This document shows positions 1-7,932 of a stretch of DNA of 12,871 nt, in pieces. How positions within the stretch are numbered: the first letter of the stretch is position 1; the number at the start of each line of letters is the position of its first letter. The position numbers were made by a program, and so were the translations under genes. This DNA comes from CAMCXT01 sp046302715 (lineage in GTDB: Bacteria; Bacteroidota; Bacteroidia; M30B66). The notes beneath the pieces are model-generated. The model did not search any database, was not told the origin of the DNA, and was given only the letters and a program-made list of their open reading frames with translations. The stretch lies in assembly GCA_046302715.1 (NCBI GenBank), contig JBKCHQ010000183.1, positions 1-12,871 on the forward strand. Reading direction: 5' to 3'.

Positions 1-1490
1 CTATCAGTAGCTATTACCTGAGCACCCATGATGCCTTCGCCGCCATCCCAAGAAATAAGCACCGAATCGCCCGTAGCATTAAACTCGCTGGCGGTAATTA
101 ACGTGGTATTTCCAATAAAATTCCATTGGTAGTTCAAACCCTGCGCGCCGCTCACGTAAAATAACGAACTCCCGTTTTGCGGATTTACAAAATCGGGCAA
201 ATCGATGCTAACTGATGGCGAAGGGAAAACACTAGCTGAAACGGTATCGGCACCGTTGCTGCAGCCGTTTACACTTAAATTGAGTAAATAATCGCCCGAT
301 GAAGCAGGTACGGTATTGTTTACTTGTGTGTTACGTGTAAATGCCTGAAATCCATTGGGGCCAGTCCAAGAATAGGAGCCTCCTTGAACGTCTACAGCAC
401 CCAGAAACAAAATATCGCCTTCGCAGATTTCTGTTTCAACAGCAATAGCCTGTGGAATGGGTGCTTCGGTAATATCGATGGCTACACTCCGCTCCGAAAC
501 ACAATTTTGGCCTGTGATTAATACGGTATAAACTCCTGCAGCAACATCAGGGTTGGCTGTAAGAATCGGATTTTGCAGCTGTGAGGTAAAAAAGTCGGGG
601 CCGCTCCATTGGAAGGTAGCGGGTTGATTAAATTCAACCCCAAGAAAAATGGTATCCCCTTCGCAAACCGGACTGTTGCCCGAAGCATTGGCAATGCAGG
701 GGATGCATCCGCTTGGGGCGGTAAATGAGCCCGTACCGCTACACGAAGATGCTCCCGAAAAGCCAGCGGTTATTTGCTGCACTTGTCCGTTTGAGGGCAG
801 TCCACTAAACGTAAAACTAACCGGGCTGTTGAATGGTCCTTGTAAGGTTTGTGTATTTGTACCCAGTGTTATGTTGAGTTGTCCATCATCGGGGAAATTA
901 AATCCCCAAATTTGACCGCTCAATGCATATTGATTGGTTGTGGTATCGCAGATTCCCGGCGTAGCGGTTACCAAACTGGTGATACACGGAGCGGTAAAAT
1001 TGCATGTAAAGCTGCCTGTTCCAGCATTCTGTATAATATTTACATTGGTGTTCTGGTTTGAAAAATTGGTTATAAGCAGCACGTAAATATCGCCTGCATT
1101 AACCGAAGTAAAGTTGGCAGTTTCGGTGGGACCACCAGCATAGCTACAATCGGCGGTATTGGGTACAGTGAGGGAGTCGCACCAGTCATCGCCGGTTGTA
1201 AACGGACCATAAATGATGAAGTCGAGGTCGCGGTTCATGCTGTTGGTAATGAAGAGCTGATGAGGCCCCGGAGTACCTACCTGAAAATAAAACCACGCCG
1301 GATTGGGGCGTGAAGAAAGACAACCGTAAGCAGGACCTGTTTCGGCCTGTCCCCCATTAATGGTTGCAGGATAAGCGATAGGATTTTCGAAGCAAATTTG
1401 AATGGCATTGGCACAGGTCGTATTGCCTAGCTGGCCGTATCCTACAAAAGGAAATATTGCCAAACTTAATAGCAGTAAAATTTTGTTCAT
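1..1490 (-). CDS. Large exported surface protein with tandem Ig-like domains (partial, C-terminus outside window)
   Basis: The frame is open from an ATG at 1488-1490 to the left edge, giving about 496 residues of a longer protein. It starts with a Sec signal peptide (MNKILLLLSLAIFPFVGYGQ). Residues about 21-165 form a beta-rich domain with a NPAWFYFQVG segment, a DLDFIIYGPF segment and spaced cysteines, as often seen at the N-terminus of Bacteroidota T9SS cargo. Two similar Ig-like modules follow at about residues 270-350 and 350-430, each opening with CEGD..(F)LG and carrying W(S/T)GP about 15-20 residues later. A third Ig/PKD-like module begins near residue 435. Proteins of this build are usually exported by T9SS and end in a gliding-motility-associated or other sorting domain, but that end is not visible. 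It lies 55 nt behind maf on the same strand, so it could be read through or have its own weak promoter; I see no TAnnTTTG box there. Specific function unknown. Confidence 0.85.
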   Translation of the reverse strand, partial: MNKILLLLSLAIFPFVGYGQLGNTTCANAIQICFENPIAYPATINGGQAETGPAYGCLSSRPNPAWFYFQVGTPGPHQLFITNSMNRDLDFIIYGPFTTGDDWCDSLTVPNTADCSYAGGPTETANFTSVNAGDIYVLLITNFSNQNTNVNIIQNAGTGSFTCNFTAPCITSLVTATPGICDTTTNQYALSGQIWGFNFPDDGQLNITLGTNTQTLQGPFNSPVSFTFSGLPSNGQVQQITAGFSGASSCSGTGSFTAPSGCIPCIANASGNSPVCEGDTIFLGVEFNQPATFQWSGPDFFTSQLQNPILTANPDVAAGVYTVLITGQNCVSERSVAIDITEAPIPQAIAVETEICEGDILFLGAVDVQGGSYSWTGPNGFQAFTRNTQVNNTVPASSGDYLLNLSVNGCSNGADTVSASVFPSPSVSIDLPDFVNPQNGSSLFYVSGAQGLNYQWNFIGNTTLITASEFNATGDSVLISWDGGEGIMGAQVIATD

Positions 1491-1545
1491 GTAGCGTTTA
1501 AAGCGGCAATTTACAAATTCCGTCAATATTTTATTACTTGCTACT

Positions 1546-2127
1546 TTAAGTGGTCCCTAATTCTCTTTGTAATACCGAATACACCAAATGAACAGGTAAA
1601 CCCATCACGGTATAGAAAGAACCGTCAATTCGGTGGATGCCTATTTGTCCTATCCAGTCCTGAATGCCGTAGGAGCCCGCCTTATCGTAAGGCTTGAAAG
1701 TATCTACATAATATTCTATTTCGGCGCTGCTTAATTCCTTGAAATACACAGTGGTGCTGTCCGAGCACACTTCCTCTTTTCCTTTAAAAGACCAAGCTAT
1801 CGCTGTTACCACCTCATGATGCTTACCCGATAACTTATGGAGCATTTGAATGGCTTCGAGTCGGTTTTGAGGTTTCTCTAGGACCTCGCCATCAAGCAAA
1901 ACCACCGTATCGGCACATAAGATAAAGGTGTCGTTCGAAAACTGGGGCTTTACGGCATTAATTTTTAGCAATGAAAGGTATTCGGGAATGGCTTTGCCGC
2001 TAATGTATGGCGGGTAAATTTCGTTTACCTGGGGCGCAAAAATTTCGAAATTGGATACAAGAGTAGAAAGGAGTTCTTTTCTTCGAGGTGAAGCTGAAGC
2101 CAGAATCAAACGTTTGGACTGCAACAT
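1546..2127 (-). CDS. maf: Maf family nucleoside triphosphate pyrophosphatase (YhdE-like)
   Basis: Maf proteins are cytoplasmic pyrophosphatases that hydrolyse non-canonical or modified nucleotides and dTTP/UTP to the monophosphates; some family members affect septum formation. The 193-residue protein has the family N-terminal signature LILASASPRRKELL (residues 7-20), and residues R15, R16, K55, D73 (in ADTVV), K85 (in LEKP) and Q156 (in DKAGSYGIQ) match the substrate and metal-binding set of the YhdE subgroup. Length is normal. I chose the ATG at 2125-2127, not the in-frame TTG at 2155-2157, because Maf proteins begin only a few residues before the LILASASPRR motif and the TTG start would run into the ubiA gene. 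With the ATG the gap to ubiA is 7 nt, so it is the last gene of the ccm-DUF2520-ubiA operon. Confidence 0.93.
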   Translation of the reverse strand: MLQSKRLILASASPRRKELLSTLVSNFEIFAPQVNEIYPPYISGKAIPEYLSLLKINAVKPQFSNDTFILCADTVVLLDGEVLEKPQNRLEAIQMLHKLSGKHHEVVTAIAWSFKGKEEVCSDSTTVYFKELSSAEIEYYVDTFKPYDKAGSYGIQDWIGQIGIHRIDGSFYTVMGLPVHLVYSVLQRELGTT

Positions 2128-2134
2128 GCGTGGG

Positions 2135-3130
2135 TTAAAAGCTCCATTTAAAGACAAACATCGAAATTAAGCCGCTTATCATAATGAGTTTGCACACCAA
2201 TGAGGCACGGCCATATGCTTGTTTATCCTGTGCATTCCACAATATGACGCCGAGTATAATCCATGGCAGCATGATACCTGCTGCAACGTACCCAAATAAA
2301 ATGCTCATGTTCTCTTGCCATAGAAAACGCATGAGCACTCCCGTAATCACGATGCAGCAAATAATTAATCCTAATGCAGCGAATTTCGACAGGTTTTCAC
2401 CCATTACAATAGGCAAGGTTTGCCCGCCATCGGCTTCGTCGCCATCTATATCTTCGATGTCTTTAATAATTTCGCGAATGAGGGTAATCAGGAATGAAAA
2501 CACTGCATACAGAGAGATTATAATCATGCCTAGCGAAAGCAGCCTGCTTCCGCTTCCCTCTGCATTTACATTCATGATTTGGAGCGATAGATTTACTCCG
2601 GCCGCAAATTCATACCAGGCTACAAGAATGGGAGTTAGCCCGGCAAGCAAGGCAATAATTAGATTTCCGGAGAGCGGCATTTTTTTAAATTTGGCCGAAT
2701 ACACCCAGAGCAATAGGCTACTTAATACCGGAATAATCATCAATTTTAAATTGTGATATTGCCATGCTGGAAAAAATGCCAGCATAATTCCCAAAGTGCT
2801 TAGCACAATATGGAGCAAAATGGCTCTACGGCGGGAGATTATTCGCCCCACAAACACTTTTTCAGGCTTATTAATACGGTCGGTTTTAGTGTCGAAATAA
2901 TCGTTGATTACATAGCCCCCCGCTGCAATAAGAATAACGCTTCCAACCAGCAAAAGGAAAGGAAAAAACTCCATATGAAGCCGCATTCCTTGTGGATAAA
3001 ATCCCTGTTCGATCAATAAGCCTATTCCATGCTTCCACAAGGTTTGGAGAATGCCGTAACGTACGGCAAACATTGTAAATGCCAGAATAATTAAATTTTG
3101 TATGCGAACCAGCCGCAGAAATCCAAGCAT
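2135..3130 (-). CDS. UbiA-family prenyltransferase (geranylgeranylglycerol-phosphate geranylgeranyltransferase-like)
   Basis: This is a 331-residue integral membrane protein of the UbiA superfamily, which transfers an isoprenoid diphosphate chain to an aromatic, polyol-phosphate or other acceptor. It has the two Asp-rich Mg2+/diphosphate motifs: N76-D77-YFD80-TKTD84-RIN87-KP, and R219-E220-IIKD224-IED227-ID229-GD231. A YxxK motif lies at 144-147. About eight or nine hydrophobic segments are visible. Bacteroidota members of this subgroup are commonly labelled geranylgeranylglycerol-phosphate geranylgeranyltransferase by similarity to archaeal lipid enzymes, but the true acceptor in bacteria is not shown by the sequence; a quinone or other lipid role is possible. 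The ATG at 3128-3130 is 7 nt after the DUF2520 stop, and maf follows 7 nt downstream, so the three are cotranscribed. Confidence 0.88.
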   Translation of the reverse strand: MLGFLRLVRIQNLIILAFTMFAVRYGILQTLWKHGIGLLIEQGFYPQGMRLHMEFFPFLLLVGSVILIAAGGYVINDYFDTKTDRINKPEKVFVGRIISRRRAILLHIVLSTLGIMLAFFPAWQYHNLKLMIIPVLSSLLLWVYSAKFKKMPLSGNLIIALLAGLTPILVAWYEFAAGVNLSLQIMNVNAEGSGSRLLSLGMIIISLYAVFSFLITLIREIIKDIEDIDGDEADGGQTLPIVMGENLSKFAALGLIICCIVITGVLMRFLWQENMSILFGYVAAGIMLPWIILGVILWNAQDKQAYGRASLVCKLIMISGLISMFVFKWSF

Positions 3131-3137
3131 GGCAGTT

Positions 3138-3911
3138 TTAATGATAATGTTTAATAATCTGATGACTTATGTAGCGGTAAATTTCGAGCATTTCGGGTTC
3201 ATTAGCCAACATTATTTCGTGTTGGCTCAAAACCTTAGTGTCGCCTCGTCGAGCAGGCCCCGTTTGGGTTTCGTCGGGTGTGCTGGAAAACACATTTTTC
3301 AATGTTTCTGACATTAAAGGTTTCAATGCTTCAAACGGCAGATTGTTTTTACTGCAATAATCGTGGGTTAATCGTGCAATGTGATTGCTAAAATTATTCA
3401 TAAAGACGGCGCTTAAATGCAACTTTTTGCGAGCATCGCCATTTAACTCATAAACGGTTCCTCCCAAAACAGAAGTAATGAGGTTAATACATTCATGTAC
3501 ATTTTTACCTTCTGCCTCTGTAACCAATGGAATTTGGCGCCATTCATCGTGCGTTTTCGGTGTGCCAAAACTTTGTAAGGGCCAAAGTACGCCTCTGCCG
3601 CCCGCCACTTGAGGAAGAACCTCTATAGAAGTGGCTCCTGAACAATGAATGATACAACTTGCTGCAGAACCAAAACTTTTTGCTGAAGATTCGATTGCAT
3701 CATCGGAAACACAGAGCAATACTGGCATTTTAAAATTCGATGTGGCTTCGAAAGGTTTTACCTTAAAGCGTTTGCACAGGAACTCCATTTTTTGATGGTT
3801 ACGTCCTGCAACCCATATATCGAATGTGCACTTGGGCTGTGTGAGCGCAATGAGAAGGCTTTCGGCCAGTTTTCCTGTGCCTACAATGAGAATTGCATCA
3901 ATTGGTTTCAC
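3138..3911 (-). CDS. Rossmann-fold / DUF2520 domain protein (possible oxidoreductase, substrate unknown)
   Basis: The 257-residue soluble protein has an N-terminal Rossmann-like dinucleotide-binding domain (ILIVGTGKLAESL, residues 7-19) and a helical C-terminal DUF2520 domain, an arrangement resembling ketopantoate reductase and F420/NADP oxidoreductases. Family signatures visible are HCSGATSIEVL (89-99), WPLQSFG (110-116), LHLSAVFMNNFSNHI (164-178) and QTGPARRGD (216-224). No reaction is established for the family. The start is a GTG at 3909-3911. It is the only plausible one: the in-frame codon two positions upstream is a TAA stop and no ATG lies near the N-terminus. It therefore overlaps the end of ccmF by 14 nt, which suggests translational coupling. 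ubiA starts 7 nt after its stop. In other Bacteroidota, as I recall, a KdsC-like HAD phosphatase gene often sits between DUF2520 and ubiA; it is absent here. Confidence 0.88.
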   Translation of the reverse strand: MKPIDAILIVGTGKLAESLLIALTQPKCTFDIWVAGRNHQKMEFLCKRFKVKPFEATSNFKMPVLLCVSDDAIESSAKSFGSAASCIIHCSGATSIEVLPQVAGGRGVLWPLQSFGTPKTHDEWRQIPLVTEAEGKNVHECINLITSVLGGTVYELNGDARKKLHLSAVFMNNFSNHIARLTHDYCSKNNLPFEALKPLMSETLKNVFSSTPDETQTGPARRGDTKVLSQHEIMLANEPEMLEIYRYISHQIIKHYH

Positions 3912-6534
3912 TGCTTAGGGCACGTTTTCGAATGCGCACCCAAACGGCAAGGGCGGTGCCAATAGCCATGAGGATGCACCCGGTCCACAAAAGATTTATG
4001 CCCGGAAAAATGATGGCTTTAAGAATGATAAAGTCACCGGCATTGCTTGCTTTTTCGGCAATTTTTATATGAAACACTCCCGATTGAGGATTAATCTTCC
4101 AGAAGTTGAATTTAAGACCCGAAGCTTCCAATACGGTATCGATGCTGGCAGTAGTCATGCCACGAATTAAATAGGCAGGCATAACGATGTCGGTACGGCC
4201 ATCCAACTTCATTACTTTAAGCTCGGCTCCCACAGCAATATCACCCTTCTGTAACTCAGTACCCGGTATTTTAGGCTCTTTTACGATTTGCTGTAAAATA
4301 ACCATCGAATTGCTGGTAAACACCGTATCGCCTGGCTTCATGGTGTGTTCGGTGGCCTCTTGCCAGCCGTTCTCGGCTTTCGCTTTTTCCTCAGCAGTTT
4401 CGGCTTTTGCATAGGTAACATGGGTAAATATATCTTTATGTAGGAAATGTTTAGTGGACGGCTCAGCCACATTTCCCATGCGGGGATTGGTTTGAATGAA
4501 TGGATAAAGGCTGAATGCCTTATCCATTTTGCCTTTTTCGTTTAATGTGAAATAATCAACCGTGTAGTAAATATTGATTCCGCTAGCCGAATCGCCGCGG
4601 TACACCACATGGTAATCTCCCATTTTAACAGTGTCGTTCCGCGCCAGTAAAATGTTTTCGTTGTTAGGAAAATCCTTGCCTAAATCAAATGGACTGCTAT
4701 TTTTAGAAATGAATTCCTTTTTCCCGGTCGAAATGAGCGCACCAAGCAGGATAAGTCCAAATCCAATATGCGCTATAGATGAGCCTGCTTTGGGGATCTT
4801 TCCTTTTAAAACACGAACGAGATAGTCGAAATTGGAACAAACGGCCCAAATAGATGCAAAAAGCAGCACATTGAGCATGGCAGCTCCAAAGTGCAATATC
4901 TGAGACAGGATGAGTGTTAACACCAATGATAAGCCCAGCGAAATACCCAAACTTTTAACGAGTTTCTTTGCGTCGGTTTTGCGGTACTTTAAAAACTGTC
5001 CCACCGCTACCAGTAGGGCCGTTAGAATGGCAAATGGTATTTGCCAGGCATTAAAGTGAGCAATTACATCTTTTTGAGGCGCAAGTTTAGCTCCAGCCAA
5101 TTTCGAAAACACTTCGTTTTCCCATACCCCGTTGAGCCATTCAAAGAACGAGGCCAAGTTACCCGCCAGAAATTTGTTGATTACCGGGGTAGAGGTGCTG
5201 AACGTAATCTGGAACGAGGAGATGAGCAAAACCAAGGCTCCAACAAACATCCAAAACTCACGGGAGCTAATATCTTCTTCGGCCTCGGGCGTATTGTTTA
5301 TTTTTTTATGCAGACTTCTAAACGTGATAATGAGCGATGCTAATAAAAAGCCTGTAATAACCAATTTCATAAAACCCATGAAAAGGCTTAATACAAAAAG
5401 CCCCAATGAAAGTCCCAGCCAAAGTTGAAGTTTGCGGCCAGAAAGCACAAATGCCGATGGCAGCCATACAAAAAAGAAAAGGTACACTAGCAATTGTCCG
5501 CTCATTCCTAAATCGGTAAATGCGTGCACCGACGATTCGCCTAAAATTCCGCTTCGGGTAAGGAATGTGGAGTACAGAATGAGAATAAAGGAGATAAAAA
5601 TCAAGAAAATGGCGGTCACCAACGATTGGCCATTACGTTGGTTTACGAGCATAACGTGTCCGCCGGCTACTAAAGTGAGCCATGGTACCAAAGAGGCGTT
5701 TTCTACAGGGTCCCAAGCCCAGAAACCGCCAAAACTAAGCGATTCGTAAGCCCAGGCTCCACCCATTAAAATTCCGGTACCCAGAATGCAAATACCGAAA
5801 AAAGTCCAGGGTAAGGCAGGCTTAATCCAGGCGCGGTATTCTTTTTTCCACATGCCTGCCAGTGCAAATGCAAAGGGAAAGAGTGTGGCCGAGAAGCCTA
5901 AAAACAACGTAGGCGGATGTATCGTCATCCACCAGTTTTGGAGCAACGGATTTAATCCTCTGCCGTCGAGCGATTTGAGGTATTCAGCACTTTGTACAAA
6001 TGGCAGATTTCTAAACTCTGGATGTTCGCGCAACAGTTGGAAGGGGCTGCTTCCAATGTGCGCATCGCCAATATAAACACCTAAAAGCATCGATGCTAAA
6101 AAACACTGCACCATAGCCACAATGGCCATGCTGTGTTGCTCCCAATCTTTGGCAGTTCGCATGAGCAGGTTGCCGAGTACCATATTCCAAAATGTCCAAA
6201 GCAAAAAGCTGCCTTCCTGTCCTTCCCAAAAACAGGAAAGAATATACTGCATGGGCATTTCGCTATTGCTATGTTGCCAAACATAGTGGTACTCGAAATA
6301 ATGATTAAACAACATCCAGAACAGGCAAGCGATAATGCCAACTACGGATACAGAATGCGTGTAAAAACCCAAACGGGCCAGTTTTTTCCAGTTTTGCTGT
6401 TCGCTAAGGTTTTGCTCAGTAGTACTGTAGCCATAAGCTAAGGCCGACAATAATGCCCCGCAAAAAGATAGGATGGTAAATACATGCCCTAACTGCCCCC
6501 AAATCAAATGCTCACCAATGTATTGTATCTCCAT
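3898..6534 (-). CDS. ccmF: Cytochrome c haem lyase subunit CcmF (CcsA/CcmF family)
   Basis: CcmF takes haem from holo-CcmE and delivers it to the CxxCH motifs of apocytochromes at the periplasmic face of the inner membrane. The 878-residue polytopic protein carries the WWD haem-handling signature GGFWAWDPVENASLVPWL (269-286). Conserved histidines flank it at H206 (in IHPPTLFLGF) and H337 (in SSVHAF), matching the periplasmic haem-ligand pair of the family. H589 (in SIAHIGFGLILLG) fits the conserved C-terminal transmembrane histidine that helps bind the internal haem b in Escherichia coli CcmF. A long periplasmic domain (about 605-845) with NPRMGNVAEPS (683-693) precedes the last transmembrane helix. 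It is longer than the roughly 650-residue proteobacterial protein, mainly through loops and this domain. The ATG at 6532-6534 is 12 nt after the ccmE stop. It ends with TGA inside the next gene. Confidence 0.95.
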   Translation of the reverse strand: MEIQYIGEHLIWGQLGHVFTILSFCGALLSALAYGYSTTEQNLSEQQNWKKLARLGFYTHSVSVVGIIACLFWMLFNHYFEYHYVWQHSNSEMPMQYILSCFWEGQEGSFLLWTFWNMVLGNLLMRTAKDWEQHSMAIVAMVQCFLASMLLGVYIGDAHIGSSPFQLLREHPEFRNLPFVQSAEYLKSLDGRGLNPLLQNWWMTIHPPTLFLGFSATLFPFAFALAGMWKKEYRAWIKPALPWTFFGICILGTGILMGGAWAYESLSFGGFWAWDPVENASLVPWLTLVAGGHVMLVNQRNGQSLVTAIFLIFISFILILYSTFLTRSGILGESSVHAFTDLGMSGQLLVYLFFFVWLPSAFVLSGRKLQLWLGLSLGLFVLSLFMGFMKLVITGFLLASLIITFRSLHKKINNTPEAEEDISSREFWMFVGALVLLISSFQITFSTSTPVINKFLAGNLASFFEWLNGVWENEVFSKLAGAKLAPQKDVIAHFNAWQIPFAILTALLVAVGQFLKYRKTDAKKLVKSLGISLGLSLVLTLILSQILHFGAAMLNVLLFASIWAVCSNFDYLVRVLKGKIPKAGSSIAHIGFGLILLGALISTGKKEFISKNSSPFDLGKDFPNNENILLARNDTVKMGDYHVVYRGDSASGINIYYTVDYFTLNEKGKMDKAFSLYPFIQTNPRMGNVAEPSTKHFLHKDIFTHVTYAKAETAEEKAKAENGWQEATEHTMKPGDTVFTSNSMVILQQIVKEPKIPGTELQKGDIAVGAELKVMKLDGRTDIVMPAYLIRGMTTASIDTVLEASGLKFNFWKINPQSGVFHIKIAEKASNAGDFIILKAIIFPGINLLWTGCILMAIGTALAVWVRIRKRALSSETN

Positions 6535-6546
6535 TTTCTACGAATT

Positions 6547-6969
6547 TTAAAGAGCGGTAGTTGGCCCGGCTTCTGATTTAAACTCTTTAAGTCCTTCTTT
6601 TCCGTCGTTATACTTACTGGGGCATTTCATGAGAATTTTATTCGCCACAAATGCATCCTTCTTCATTTTTCCGGTAATTACTACCGATTCAGAACGTTCA
6701 AAGTCCTGAGGCTTGCTGCCGTTAAACATTACCTTAACTTCTTTGCCCTCGCGATCAACTAAATAAAAGGTGAAGAGGTTGGCATTGGCTTCGGGATTGT
6801 ACAACATTTCCTTTTTAAGGTTAAGTGTTCCGGCCACGTGAAATTCCTGTTCGGGTGCTTCCATAGCCTCTGTAAATGATGCGTACGTGCTCGAGTCAAG
6901 GAACGTACTCAGTATTGTCGCAATGGCAACGGCAATTAAGGCAATGGCTACGATGTGCGATTTTTTCAT
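6547..6969 (-). CDS. ccmE: Haem chaperone CcmE, CxxxY type
   Basis: CcmE is a membrane-anchored periplasmic haem chaperone that receives haem from CcmC and hands it to CcmF. The protein has 140 residues, with one N-terminal transmembrane anchor (about 5-23) followed by an OB-fold beta-barrel domain: FHVAGTL at 43-49, LFTFYLVDREGKEVKVMF at 65-82 and VVITGKMKKDAFVANKIL at 96-113. The haem-attachment region reads KCPSKY, placing Cys116 and Tyr120 where classical CcmE has HxxxY. This is the CxxxY variant known from Desulfovibrio and archaea, where cysteine is the covalent haem ligand. The C-terminal tail is short and lacks a classical His at that site. The gene sits 6 nt behind the ccmD-like gene and 12 nt ahead of ccmF, consistent with one cytochrome c maturation transcript. 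Confidence 0.93.
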   Translation of the reverse strand: MKKSHIVAIALIAVAIATILSTFLDSSTYASFTEAMEAPEQEFHVAGTLNLKKEMLYNPEANANLFTFYLVDREGKEVKVMFNGSKPQDFERSESVVITGKMKKDAFVANKILMKCPSKYNDGKEGLKEFKSEAGPTTAL

Positions 6970-6975
6970 AATTCG

Positions 6976-7200
6976 TTAAACGGCATCGTGATGTTCGTTT
7001 TCGAGCTTTTGGATTCTGCGGTCAAGCAAAAACAGCCAAATAGCCAGGCCAATAAAAATAAGGAGGATTACGGCCAATACTACATAAATTTTACCTTCGG
7101 CTCTAAAGGCATCTGCCATTTCGGGCGTGGACCCCGCAAAGAGATTGAGGGTTTGAAATAATACTAAGAAAACCGATAACAATGATTTTACGTGCTTCAT
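6976..7200 (-). CDS. ccmD: CcmD-family small membrane protein
   Basis: This 74-residue protein has a hydrophobic N-terminal segment (about 5-22, possibly a signal peptide ending near LFAGS). A single strong transmembrane helix (about 38-59, YVVLAVILLIFIGLAIWLFL) is followed by a positively charged, coiled-coil-like tail (DRRIQKLENEHH). In System I, CcmD is a small membrane protein that associates with CcmC and CcmE and helps release haem-loaded CcmE. Sequence conservation is low in this family. The call rests on the helix followed by a charged 'DRRIxxLE' tail and on its position between ccmC and ccmE, with gaps of 8 and 6 nt. The N-terminal hydrophobic extension makes it longer than the proteobacterial CcmD. 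Confidence 0.82.
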   Translation of the reverse strand: MKHVKSLLSVFLVLFQTLNLFAGSTPEMADAFRAEGKIYVVLAVILLIFIGLAIWLFLLDRRIQKLENEHHDAV

Positions 7201-7208
7201 GGCGGATT

Positions 7209-7919
7209 TTATGCAGAAAGTTTTTTCAAGAGCTTTTTATGCCGCAAAATTTTGATGCGTGCACCAAGGGTAGCCACCCAGGCGCCCAATAAAATCCAAC
7301 CCAATACGGCGGGATAAAATACAAGACGCATATTGCTGTCGAGATCGTAAGCCGAAAAACCGGGATTGCCCCCGTTACCCGGATGCAAACTATCTACCTT
7401 ATTGAGTCGGGGATATACCATTAAAAACAAGATAAGCATAACATATGCAAAAATGTTATACACTGCTGCCACACGACCGCGTTTTTGGTCTTCTTCGATG
7501 GACCCACGCAAGATAAAGTAGGCCAGGTAAATGAGAAGCGTTATGGCTGCACCGTTTAGTTTAGGATCGTTCACCCACCAGCCGCCCCAGGTAAAACGCG
7601 CCCATAGGCTCCCGGTGCAGATGCCTAGCATACCCAAAAATATCCCCGCTGAGGCGTATTGTTCGGCATAAATATCGTGAACATATTTGGACGTCGAAAG
7701 CTGCTTAATACTGTAGTAGAGCGACACCGACATCATGGCCATCATACCAAACCAGAGGGTAACATGGTAATAAAGGTTGCGTACGGTTTCGTTAAGTACG
7801 AATAAACGAGGAACCGGACCTAACAAGCCCCAAATCAAGGAGTAGGCAATTAAAATAACGCCGGCAAACTTCCACCAGTTACTTTTCATTTCGCTGAAAA
7901 TACCACGCCTTGCATCCAT
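7209..7919 (-). CDS. ccmC: Haem-handling cytochrome c biogenesis protein CcmC/CcsA
   Basis: CcmC is the inner-membrane protein that presents haem to CcmE. The 236-residue protein has about six transmembrane helices and a tryptophan-rich haem signature, WGGWWVNDPKLNG (111-123), with histidines H52 (YHVTLWFG) before and H179 (SLHPGNG) after it. These correspond to the two periplasmic haem-ligand histidines of the family. The third aromatic position of the signature is Asn (VND) where proteobacterial CcmC has Trp (VWD). I list the ATG at 7917-7919, but a second in-frame ATG at 7887-7889 (MKSNWWKFAG) looks more like typical Bacteroidota N-termini and would give a 226-residue protein. This is the first gene of the operon; a Bacteroidota -7 element lies 13 nt upstream of the first ATG. 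ccmA and ccmB are not adjacent. Confidence 0.92.
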   Translation of the reverse strand: MDARRGIFSEMKSNWWKFAGVILIAYSLIWGLLGPVPRLFVLNETVRNLYYHVTLWFGMMAMMSVSLYYSIKQLSTSKYVHDIYAEQYASAGIFLGMLGICTGSLWARFTWGGWWVNDPKLNGAAITLLIYLAYFILRGSIEEDQKRGRVAAVYNIFAYVMLILFLMVYPRLNKVDSLHPGNGGNPGFSAYDLDSNMRLVFYPAVLGWILLGAWVATLGARIKILRHKKLLKKLSA

Positions 7920-7932
7920 AAATTAGCAAGCG

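Noticed and set aside
649..1061. Plus-strand open frames opposite the left-hand surface protein.
   Set aside because: The minus frame encodes a signal peptide and repeated Ig-like modules over the same bases; the plus frames have no protein-like features.
1491..1545. A TAnnTTTG promoter for the left-hand surface protein.
   Set aside because: No full match exists; the best stretch (TAAATTGC) lacks the TTTG part and has no correctly spaced -33 element.
2128..2157. Longer Maf protein from the TTG at 2155-2157.
   Set aside because: The added residues precede the family N-terminus, the start is a rare codon, and it would overlap ubiA; the ATG at 2125-2127 fits.
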